A stretch of DNA of 64,000 bases, from assembly GCA_945875585.1 (NCBI GenBank), contig CAMCLK010000023.1:1-64000 (forward strand), written 5' to 3'. The DNA comes from Candidatus Kuenenia stuttgartensis (GTDB lineage Bacteria; Planctomycetota; Planctomycetia; Gemmatales; Gemmataceae). The translations under genes were made by a program, and so were the position numbers. How positions within the stretch are numbered: position 1 is the first letter of the stretch; the number at the start of each line of letters is the position of its first letter. The notes beneath the pieces were generated by a model. That model saw only the letters and a program-made list of their open reading frames with translations. It did not search any database and had not been told where the DNA came from. This document shows, piece after piece, positions 1-7,577 of this stretch.

Positions 1-1791
1 GAAATGACCGACCAAGCCGGGAACGCGACCTTCCATGCGGGATGAACCATCTGGTTCGCTCACGCGTTTGCCGTACTCGCCATAGCTGCGATAGCTCAGG
101 CCGGCACGTTTGCAGGCGTCCCACAGGTAGCCGGATGGAGGATTTGAAAGATGGCCTTCATCGTCGTCTTCAACACCTTTGCGTCGCGAATAGGTCAAAT
201 GCCAATCGCGGGCGATGTAATCGGTGTGGTAGGCGGCAGTGCTCCAAGGGTGGCCGTCGCGGCTGACCTGACCGTTGCAGTACAAGTTGTCGAGCAGCAC
301 ATATTCTTTCGCCAACTTGTGGTGATTAGGGGTGATCTTTTCACCGAACATGACCAGTGACTTGTCGGCATTTCCACCGGGAATGTCGCCAAATACTTGG
401 TCGTAGGTGCGGTTTTCCTTAATGATGTAAATGACGTGTTCAATAGGTGATTTATCGCCAACACGTGTCGGAATGGCGGTTTTGCGCGCGCTTGGCGCCG
501 TGGTTAGCTGGCTATCGGAATAGGGGCAGTTCCGGTAAACCTGAGCCGTGTGCTCCTTCAGTTTGGCCTCGTCCGGAATTTCCACAATGGAAAGGCTACC
601 AGACATGGTTGTTCCAATGTATGGGTAAGGCATCAACCGGCGCGCTGCCGATCGAACCTCGTCTTTTTCGACGGCTTTTTTCTGTTGTTCTGTGAACACA
701 GGGTTTGGTTTGCTCTGGTTACCTTTACCCACACCCACCAAAAGTTGCTTTCCGTTGGGGGAAACCGTGACGGCAGTTGGGTACCAACCTGTTGGAATGA
801 AGCCTTTCACGGCGCTGGCAGGTTTACCGTCTTCCCGGAGTTCCACATCAATAACAGCAACCGCATTGTTATCGGCACATGCCACGTAGAGAGTTTTTCC
901 GGCAGGATCGAGAGCCAAGGCGCACGGAGTGGAACCTTCGGGAGCGCGCGGGAACAGCGCGGTGTGGATTTCCTCAATAACAATACCGCGCAGGGTATCG
1001 ATTACTGAAATCTTGTTGGAACTAGCGCAAGCAACAAAAACCCGATTGTCTTTGGGGTGAGCCACCATTTGGTTGGGGTGGTCGCCTACAGCGATGCTAC
1101 CAGCCATTGCGAAGTTTTCAGTGTCGAGCAGTACAACGCGCTTGCCTGCCCAGTCGCTTACCAGCAGAAGTTTGCCGTTGGGTGCCAGCACAACGTCGTA
1201 AGGTCTGCCACCAATGGTGCTGGTACGCACCGTTTTGCAGGTTTCCGCATCCACTCTTAAAATCAGTCCTTTATTGATATCGAGAGACACCAGTGATTTG
1301 CCGCCCTTTTCCAGAAGGATACCACTGCGGAACCCAGCGGTGGGATCGATGGTGGGAGGGCGAACACCTTCGGTGATGCCAACGCCTTCCTTGGCGGAAG
1401 TCTGGTTGAGTTTTCCTTCCTTCATGCCGAAGGCATGAATCTGGCCATGGCCGCCACCCGCCCACCAAATGCGGTCCGTGGCGGCGTCGCGTGCCAATCC
1501 AAACCAGCTTTGACGAACTGTTGCCTCGTCAAGTACCTTGGCGGCGTTCAAATCGATAATGGACAAGGAGTGGCGGTTGAAGCCGCTGGTAGCAACAAAC
1601 GCCTTGTCGCCTTCAACAATGATGTTGAGGGGCAGGTCGGAAAGTTCGACCTGTCGACCTGTTGGAGTGATGGTCCAGCCATTGGGCAACAAATAACCAC
1701 CAGGAACAGGGCCGGGATAGCGCGGCTTTCCTGCTTCTGGTGTAGCCTGACCACACAGCAGCTGCGACGCTGCAAAAATCGCAAAAATCAT
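1..1791 (-). CDS. YncE-like beta-propeller / phosphoesterase fusion, C-terminus beyond left edge
   Basis: The frame is open from an ATG at 1791 to the window edge (597 codons), so the C-terminus is missing. GGAG lies about 10 bases before the ATG, followed by a short hydrophobic signal-like start (MIFAIFAASQLLCG). Residues about 30-430 carry repeated propeller strands typical of YncE/40-residue repeats (for example IDTLRGIV, KRVVLLDTENFA, NKISVIDTL). Residues about 450-470 read IYIIKENRTYDQVFGD, the entry motif of the phosphoesterase family related to phospholipase C/acid phosphatases, followed by TPNHHKLAKEYVLLDN and DGHPWSTAAY. This architecture is common in planctomycetes and acidobacteria as an exported protein. 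The substrate cannot be inferred. Confidence 0.88.
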   Translation of the reverse strand, partial: MIFAIFAASQLLCGQATPEAGKPRYPGPVPGGYLLPNGWTITPTGRQVELSDLPLNIIVEGDKAFVATSGFNRHSLSIIDLNAAKVLDEATVRQSWFGLARDAATDRIWWAGGGHGQIHAFGMKEGKLNQTSAKEGVGITEGVRPPTIDPTAGFRSGILLEKGGKSLVSLDINKGLILRVDAETCKTVRTSTIGGRPYDVVLAPNGKLLLVSDWAGKRVVLLDTENFAMAGSIAVGDHPNQMVAHPKDNRVFVACASSNKISVIDTLRGIVIEEIHTALFPRAPEGSTPCALALDPAGKTLYVACADNNAVAVIDVELREDGKPASAVKGFIPTGWYPTAVTVSPNGKQLLVGVGKGNQSKPNPVFTEQQKKAVEKDEVRSAARRLMPYPYIGTTMSGSLSIVEIPDEAKLKEHTAQVYRNCPYSDSQLTTAPSARKTAIPTRVGDKSPIEHVIYIIKENRTYDQVFGDIPGGNADKSLVMFGEKITPNHHKLAKEYVLLDNLYCNGQVSRDGHPWSTAAYHTDYIARDWHLTYSRRKGVEDDDEGHLSNPPSGYLWDACKRAGLSYRSYGEYGKRVSEPDGSSRMEGRVPGLVGHF

Positions 1792-1921
1792 AGCAAATCT
1801 CCGGAGGGGTGATTTCACATAATCATTGTGTGGAAATGAAAGCGATGCGTACGTGAGGATGTTGTGAATTCCGTTGTTGTGGGTGGAATTCCTTAAACAA
1901 CGTTCGGTACAGGCTCACTCA

Positions 1922-3316
1922 TTAGTTTTTCTCATCAAGCGCTGGAAAGGGAAACAGTTTTGATGGTATGCGCGCCGACCTGCTTATTTTCAGCAACCTT
2001 TCCACATCGGCAGGCTGGGCTGCCGAAAGGTCGGTCAATTCCTGACGATCTGTGGCAAGGTTGAATAGCTCGGTTTTCGGTTTCTTGCTGTTTAATTGTG
2101 TCCGCACCAACTTCAGGTTGCCGGCTAAAACGGCTTGTTGCCCACCATATCCGGGAAATTCCCAGTACATGTATTCATGTTTTTTCTGACCGTCATTTCC
2201 GATCAAAGTTGGCAAGAAGCTGATACCATCAGAGGCTTTTGGTGGAGATTGGGCTATTTCTGCAAGCGTGGCGAACAGATCTGGCGCGTAGCAATCCAGA
2301 GCGGACGTTGAACCGGCGGCTACCCGGCCCGGTGCCCAAACCACCAGCGGGACACGAATACCCCCTTCGTAAACGGATCCTTTCAATCCGCGCAGTCCTC
2401 CGGTGGATTTAAAAAAGGTGCTGTCTGAACCGCCGACACCGCCATGAGTTGGCCCATTGTCAGACGTCACGGCTACCCAGGCGTCGCGTTCCCGGCCTTG
2501 CTGCCGCAACCGTTCAACAATGCGTTCGGCCATGCGATCCATGCGGCTGACCATTGCGGCATAGGCGGCACGGGGGTGCGCATGCTTGCGGTAGCCTTTT
2601 CCACCCACATAGGGAGGATCATTAAACTGGCCCAGATAGGGTGCGATGGCGTCTTCCGGGGCCTGAAGTGCCACATGGGGAACAATCACAGGCAAGAACA
2701 AAAAGAGTGGTTTGTCTTTGTTTAAGTCGAGCCAGTCGAGTGCCTGTTTCTCAAAAACATCCTGCGACCATGTTGCACCCGTATCGCTATCAGTATTTCC
2801 GGCTTGGGGTACTTTGGCGCCGTCGTTGTAAAGAAATGATGGAAAGTGATTGTGAGCATGCCTTTGGCAGTAGTAACCGACAAAGTGATCGAAGCCACGC
2901 TTGAGTGGATCGCCACCGTCTTCGTGAGTTCCCAAACCCCACTTGCCTGCTGCTGCGGTAGCGAACCCTTTGCTTTGAAATAAGTTGCCCAGAGTGGGGA
3001 TTCCCGCTGTCAAAGGTTCCTGACCGTGCGGTTTTTGCTCTCGATTGTCGCGGATGGCAGTATGCCCTGAGTGCTTGCCTGTCAGAAGGCAACACCGTGA
3101 GGGGGCGCAGACAGGCGCACCACTTCGATAGGCGGTGAACCGCATCCCTTCGCGCGCCATACGATCGATGCCGGGCGTCTTGATAATGGCTTGCCCGTAG
3201 CATCCGAGTTCGGCGTAACCTAGGTCGTCGCCAACAATCAGCACCACAACGGGTGGACCGGCCCAGATGGTTGTGGCGTATGCCATTGCAAAGACACAAA
3301 CGATGCTCAATCGCAT
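1922..3316 (-). CDS. Secreted sulfatase (alkaline phosphatase superfamily)
   Basis: A 464-residue arylsulfatase-type hydrolase. The chosen ATG has GAGGGG about 9 bases upstream and starts a signal peptide (MRLSIVCVFAMAYATTIWAG); the same frame extends 66 codons further upstream without a better site. Metal-binding Asp30-Asp31 lie in VGDDLGYAELGCYG. Cys70 in CAPSRCCLLTGKHSGH is the C-x-P-S-R signature whose Cys is converted to formylglycine. SDNGPTHGG supplies the C-terminal Asp-Asn metal ligands. It is likely exported and removes sulfate esters from polysaccharides, as in many planctomycetes; the substrate is unknown. Maturation needs a formylglycine-generating enzyme; the SUMF1-like protein at 16985-17725 lacks one of the two key cysteines and is a doubtful candidate. 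Confidence 0.93.
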   Translation of the reverse strand: MRLSIVCVFAMAYATTIWAGPPVVVLIVGDDLGYAELGCYGQAIIKTPGIDRMAREGMRFTAYRSGAPVCAPSRCCLLTGKHSGHTAIRDNREQKPHGQEPLTAGIPTLGNLFQSKGFATAAAGKWGLGTHEDGGDPLKRGFDHFVGYYCQRHAHNHFPSFLYNDGAKVPQAGNTDSDTGATWSQDVFEKQALDWLDLNKDKPLFLFLPVIVPHVALQAPEDAIAPYLGQFNDPPYVGGKGYRKHAHPRAAYAAMVSRMDRMAERIVERLRQQGRERDAWVAVTSDNGPTHGGVGGSDSTFFKSTGGLRGLKGSVYEGGIRVPLVVWAPGRVAAGSTSALDCYAPDLFATLAEIAQSPPKASDGISFLPTLIGNDGQKKHEYMYWEFPGYGGQQAVLAGNLKLVRTQLNSKKPKTELFNLATDRQELTDLSAAQPADVERLLKISRSARIPSKLFPFPALDEKN

Positions 3317-3435
3317 GGAAATATCCCCTCTCGGTGGCCGATGGTGCCAATGGGTTGGTTGACACCCCATGCACATCGATTTACCATAGAAGCTTGTCGA
3401 TCGAGAGAACATTACGACGGGAGCATGGCGCACCG

Positions 3436-3678
3436 ATGGTTCAGAAGAAGCAGGGTAAGGTCCGCAAAAATCGTTGCCGTTTCTGCACGAAAGAAGGGTG
3501 CCCCCGCCCCGCATTCGTGGACTATAAGGATGTCGGCACCCTGCGCAAGATGTGCACTGGCCAGGGAAAGATGTTCAGCCGCAAGCGTAGCGGCAACTGC
3601 GCAGCGTTTCAGCGCGCCGTTAAAGATGCGGTCAAGCGCGCGCGCTTCCTTGCATTGCTGCCATACGTTGGCGAATAA
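3436..3678 (+). CDS. rpsR: Ribosomal protein bS18
   Basis: An 80-residue small-subunit protein. CRFC..EGCPRPAFVDYKD, TLRKMCTGQGKMFSRKRSGN and the basic C-terminus (FQRAVKDAVKRARFLALLPY) match bS18. The start is the ATG giving MVQKKQGKVRKNR; GGGAG lies about 13 bases upstream. The frame extends upstream over the divergent sulfatase but that part is not S18-like. Four cysteines near the N-terminal half (CRFC, the Cys of EGC, and the Cys of RKMC) suggest a zinc-binding form of S18 (inference). It is followed 56 bases later by thrS, so the two translation genes may be cotranscribed. The usual rpsF and rplI partners are absent. Confidence 0.93.
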   Translation: MVQKKQGKVRKNRCRFCTKEGCPRPAFVDYKDVGTLRKMCTGQGKMFSRKRSGNCAAFQRAVKDAVKRARFLALLPYVGE

Positions 3679-3734
3679 TCGTCCATTGCTAGCCTGATCA
3701 CTATTCCAGCGATGCCACAGCCGGGGTCACGCCC

Positions 3735-5948
3735 ATGTCCTCCGTTTGTTTGCCAGACGGTTCCAGTCGTGCCATAACCCCGGGCTCCACAGCCCGCGAT
3801 TTGGCTGAATCCATTGGCAAAAAGCTGGCCCAAGCAGCCATTGCAGTGGTTGTTGACGGAACTGTTTGTGACCTTTCGTCCACCCTTCCAGATGCTGAAG
3901 GTACGAAGGTTCGCCTGCTGACAGACCGTGATCCAGAAGCACTAGAAGTCCTTCGCCACTCGTGCGCCCACATCATGGCGCGTGCAGTGGTTCGTTTGTT
4001 TCCCGGTTGTCAGCTTGCGTTTGGCCCAGCTCTGGAAAACGGGTTTTACTACGACATTGAGTCGCCCACCCCGATTCGCGAGGAAGATTTCCCGCGCATT
4101 GAGGAAGAAATGCGGGCACTTATTGCCTTGGGTGAGCCGTTTGAGCGATTCGAACGCCCAGTGGACCAAGGGCGCGATCTTGTTCGTGACATGGGCCAGA
4201 AGCTCAAAGTCGAGCATATCGATGAAGACCTGTGCCGATTCCCGTCTCTGAGTTTTTACAGACAGGGCGAATTCGTCGATTTATGCCGTGGTCCACACAT
4301 CCCCCACGCTGGCAAGGTGGGTGCTTTCAAGCTGATGTCGTTGGCTGGGGCTTATTGGAAAGGCGACGCTTCACGTCAGCAGCTGCAACGGCTGTATGCC
4401 ACGGCGTTCTTTTCACAGAAGGATCTTGACGCTTATCTGCGCCAAATCGAGGAAGCGAAAAAACGCGACCACAGGATTTTGGGTAAGCAGCTTCACCTGT
4501 TCACTATCAGTCCGCTTGCTGGCCCCGGGCTTATTCTTTGGATGCCCAAGGGCGCCATGATCCGTGGCATTCTCGAGCAGTTCCTGCGCGATGAACTCAT
4601 GCGCCGCGGTTACCACCCGGTTTACACGCCACACGTGGGCAAACTTGAAATGTACCGCATGAGCGGTCACTTCCCGTATTACCGCGACGCCCAGTTCCCG
4701 CCCTTGTACCACCACCCTGCCGCTCCGCCCATCGACTTGCTTCAGTACAGGCTTGCAGCGGGTGCTTTGGATGAAGCCCGCGAACGGGAAATGAGCCTAT
4801 TCCTAACGCAGGCATCTATTGTGATTCCCGGCTATGCCGAAGCAACAACCCCGGCGGACCGCCTTGCAGCCACCGCGAAATTCGCGGGCGAAGTCTTGGA
4901 TCTGCATGGCATTCAATTGCCCGATTTTGTCCGCGCCGTGGGTGCCGAGGAGCAGGCCCGGTCCTTGCTGGTATGGCTGGAAAAGCAGGAAGGTTACCTG
5001 CTCAAGCCTATGAACTGCCCGCACCACATTCAGATTTACAAGGCCGTGCAACGCAGTTACCGCGACCTTCCGGTGCGGCTTGCCGAGTTTGGCACGGTTT
5101 ATCGTTACGAGCAAACCGGCGAACTTTCGGGCATGACCCGGGTGCGCGGTTTCACTCAGGACGATGGTCACCTGTTTGTCACATCTGAACAGGTTGAAGA
5201 AGAGTTGCTTGCCAATATCGAATTGGTGCGATTCGTGCTCAAGACCCTTGGGCTTGGCGATTACCGTGTGCGTATTGGATTGCGCGCCAAAGGTTCAGAC
5301 AAATACGTGGGCAGCAACGACGATTGGGACAATGCCGAGGCAGCGCTGCTGCGCATTGTGAAAAATCTGGAAATGCCACACAGTGCCGAAGAAGGCGAAG
5401 CGGCATTTTACGGCCCGAAAATCGATTTCGTGGTGCGCGATTGCATTGGCCGCGAATGGCAACTGGGTACGGTTCAGCTCGACTACAACCTGCCTAAGCG
5501 TTTTGATCTCGAGTACATCGGCGCCGACAACCGGGTCCACCGCCCCGTCATGATCCACCGTGCCCCGTTCGGTTCCATGGAACGGTTCATGGGCATTCTG
5601 ATCGAGCATTTTGCCGGCGCATTCCCGGTGTGGTTGGCACCAGAGCAAGTACGTGTGCTGCCCGTCAGCGAGAAAGCTGCCGATTACGCGAAGCAAATTG
5701 AATTGAAGTTGCGCGAGGCCGGCATTCGGGTGACTGCCGATATTGGTTCTGACAAAATTGGAGCCCGTATCCGCACAGCAACTCTCGATAAAGTGCCTTA
5801 CATGGCGGTTGTTGGCGAGAAGGAAGCCCAGTCTGGCCAGGTGTCGGTTCGTGACCGTCTCACGGGCGATCTTGGGGCCATTTCGCTGGAAGCGTTCATG
5901 GCCCGTTTGGAAGTTGAAATCCGCGAGCGTCGCCTGCCCGCGGGTTGA
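3735..5948 (+). CDS. thrS: Threonyl-tRNA synthetase with a large catalytic-domain insertion
   Basis: 737 residues; bacterial ThrRS is usually about 640. Domains in order: TGS (1-62), editing domain with HSCAHIMARAV (75-85) and the VDLCRGPHIP motif (181-190), class II catalytic core (about 245-640) and anticodon-binding domain (about 645-737). Predicted zinc ligands are Cys428 (MNCPHH), the His of DDGHLF and the His of MIHRAPFGS. Motif 2 is RYEQTGELSGMTRVRGFTQD. Between MSGHFPYYRDAQF and EEGYLLKPMNCPHH there are about 95 residues (321-417), where E. coli ThrRS has about 10. The insertion is in frame, and all catalytic landmarks either side are intact, so the enzyme is probably active. It attaches Thr to tRNA-Thr. 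Confidence 0.97.
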   Translation: MSSVCLPDGSSRAITPGSTARDLAESIGKKLAQAAIAVVVDGTVCDLSSTLPDAEGTKVRLLTDRDPEALEVLRHSCAHIMARAVVRLFPGCQLAFGPALENGFYYDIESPTPIREEDFPRIEEEMRALIALGEPFERFERPVDQGRDLVRDMGQKLKVEHIDEDLCRFPSLSFYRQGEFVDLCRGPHIPHAGKVGAFKLMSLAGAYWKGDASRQQLQRLYATAFFSQKDLDAYLRQIEEAKKRDHRILGKQLHLFTISPLAGPGLILWMPKGAMIRGILEQFLRDELMRRGYHPVYTPHVGKLEMYRMSGHFPYYRDAQFPPLYHHPAAPPIDLLQYRLAAGALDEAREREMSLFLTQASIVIPGYAEATTPADRLAATAKFAGEVLDLHGIQLPDFVRAVGAEEQARSLLVWLEKQEGYLLKPMNCPHHIQIYKAVQRSYRDLPVRLAEFGTVYRYEQTGELSGMTRVRGFTQDDGHLFVTSEQVEEELLANIELVRFVLKTLGLGDYRVRIGLRAKGSDKYVGSNDDWDNAEAALLRIVKNLEMPHSAEEGEAAFYGPKIDFVVRDCIGREWQLGTVQLDYNLPKRFDLEYIGADNRVHRPVMIHRAPFGSMERFMGILIEHFAGAFPVWLAPEQVRVLPVSEKAADYAKQIELKLREAGIRVTADIGSDKIGARIRTATLDKVPYMAVVGEKEAQSGQVSVRDRLTGDLGAISLEAFMARLEVEIRERRLPAG

Positions 5949-5963
5949 CGCGAGGCAGACCGA

Positions 5964-6935
5964 TTATTTCAGCAAAACTTCAATGCGCGCGATCTTCCGT
6001 TGCTGGGCCAATACTCCTTGGAACATTTCTTCCAAGTAAAACTCCTTGGCCTCTGGTTTGGCTTTTTCAAAGGTCGAACCAGGACCTTGTCGGCGTTCAT
6101 TGACAACTACCAAATGAACTCCAAAATCGGTCACGACAGGCTCGCTGATTTCGCCCGGCTTGAGCGCGAACGCCGTTTGCGCAAAGGCTTCTTCCACGGC
6201 AAATTTGCGCGGGATGAAGCCGATCACTCCTCCCTGTGGAGCGTTGGCCTCTTGTGAGACCTGCTTGGCTGCTGAGGCAAAATCGAGTTTCTTGGCCACA
6301 ATTGCCTCGCGCAGCGTCTTGAGGCGCTGAACAATGCCCTGCCGTTCAACGGGTGTCATTGTTGGTGATAGACGGAAAACAATATGGCTCACATGCACCA
6401 TGGTTCCGTCAAAGAAATCTTTGTAGCCTTCGTAATACTTGCGAAGCATTTCATCGGTAACACGGGGTGTGGCAAAACCGCTCCAAGCCAGCTTGGTGCG
6501 CATGTTACGTAATAGTTGATCCTGACTCACTCCGGCATCGCGGCAAAGTTCCGCGACGGTTTTATTTTGCTTTTTAAGCTCTGCCTGCAGTTCAGCAAGT
6601 TTTTGGTTCAGGTCGGTTTGGGATACCTGTGGGCCGTTGGCGCGCAGGAATTGCTGCATGAGAAGATCGTCAATCAGCAAGCTTAAGGCTTCCAGGTCTT
6701 GCTGGCGTTTGCGATTGGCCGGAAGGGCTACTGGTGACGGCCCGATCCACCTTTGAGCCTGTTCAAGGTCGGCAGAGGTTATGACTTCGCCATTGATAAT
6801 GGCAACTGCGTGCGCGGCTGTTGCTCCGGCAGGCGCTGTGCTGGCTCGTGGCGTCTGGGCCGAGCCACTGTTTTGAATGACCGCTCCTGCGAGGCAAGCG
6901 GCAGACAACGACATCAATCCATTCCAACGCGCCAT
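5964..6935 (-). CDS. Exported SurA/PpiC-type peptidyl-prolyl isomerase
   Basis: 323 residues. The chosen ATG has GGAG 9-12 bases upstream; an in-frame start 14 codons further upstream has no such site. The N-terminus has a signal-like segment (LMSLSAACLAGAVI). A SurA-N-like helical chaperone domain follows (about 45-185: VAIINGEVITSADLEQAQ, LEALSLLIDDLLMQQFL), then one parvulin domain (about 190-290: VHVSHIVFRL, QGGVIGFIPRKF, GEISEPVVTDFGVHLVVV). The role is probably folding of exported proteins in the periplasm. It converges on thrS with 15 bases between stops and is the last gene of the minus-strand run starting at 13035. Confidence 0.9.
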   Translation of the reverse strand: MARWNGLMSLSAACLAGAVIQNSGSAQTPRASTAPAGATAAHAVAIINGEVITSADLEQAQRWIGPSPVALPANRKRQQDLEALSLLIDDLLMQQFLRANGPQVSQTDLNQKLAELQAELKKQNKTVAELCRDAGVSQDQLLRNMRTKLAWSGFATPRVTDEMLRKYYEGYKDFFDGTMVHVSHIVFRLSPTMTPVERQGIVQRLKTLREAIVAKKLDFASAAKQVSQEANAPQGGVIGFIPRKFAVEEAFAQTAFALKPGEISEPVVTDFGVHLVVVNERRQGPGSTFEKAKPEAKEFYLEEMFQGVLAQQRKIARIEVLLK

Positions 6936-7005
6936 CTTAGGCTCTCCACCGGGTAAACAACAAACCGTGGGAGGCACTTACTTCAATCGTTCTTCAGAAG
7001 ATAGT

Positions 7006-7575
7006 TCAATCTGCAACGTCTTGTGGATGCCTCGACAGCAGCAGTAAAACGACCGCGTCGTAGGCGGCGTGCATGACAATAGCAACCGCCAAGTTGTCTG
7101 TGAGAACGACGATCCAGCCAAAAACGGCTCCAAGGACAAAGGCGAATACAAAATAAGCCACGCTCAGGGCGTGCACAGCGCCAAAAAGCAGAGATGCCAC
7201 CATAATGGCGAGCGCTGTTCCCAAACCACAGCCTTCAGCCAGCCACGGCTGTAGGAACCCGCGGAACAAGACCTCTTCAGAAGCACCAGCCAAGGCAGCT
7301 ATCGCAATCAGGCTTTGCCAGGGTAGCCCCTGAAAAATAGGGGCTACTTGTTGGTCCAAAAGCCGTTCTAGGTCGCGCAACCATGGTAGTGCGCTCACGC
7401 GAATGGCCAAGGCGGCAAGGCTTACACCGGCAACCAGCCCCATGCAGATGCTGCTGATATCCCAGTGACAGTCATTAATGGGGGCAATACCTACCAATCT
7501 GGCCAGCAGCAAACCGAGGGCGAGAAGGAAGAATTGGAACGAGACCATTATGGGCATCAATTGCGGACCGGTCAT
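7006..7575 (-). CDS. CPBP-family intramembrane glutamic endopeptidase
   Basis: 189 residues with about five to six hydrophobic segments. The three Abi/CPBP (Rce1-like) motifs are visible: EEVLFRG, FGAVHALS and HAAYD, giving the Glu-Glu-Arg and His residues of the active site. The chosen ATG lies 2 bases after the stop of the upstream gene, preceded by GGGGGATG; a longer start at 7611 would overlap that gene. It is therefore translationally coupled to the VWA/GATase-like gene. Family members process prenylated proteins or act in bacteriocin self-immunity; here the substrate is unknown. No bacteriocin-like gene is seen nearby. Confidence 0.88.
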   Translation of the reverse strand: MTGPQLMPIMVSFQFFLLALGLLLARLVGIAPINDCHWDISSICMGLVAGVSLAALAIRVSALPWLRDLERLLDQQVAPIFQGLPWQSLIAIAALAGASEEVLFRGFLQPWLAEGCGLGTALAIMVASLLFGAVHALSVAYFVFAFVLGAVFGWIVVLTDNLAVAIVMHAAYDAVVLLLLSRHPQDVAD

Positions 7576-7577
7576 GC

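Noticed and set aside
3253-3435. Upstream extension of rpsR
   Set aside because: It overlaps the divergent sulfatase start and does not resemble S18, whose proteins are about 75-80 residues.
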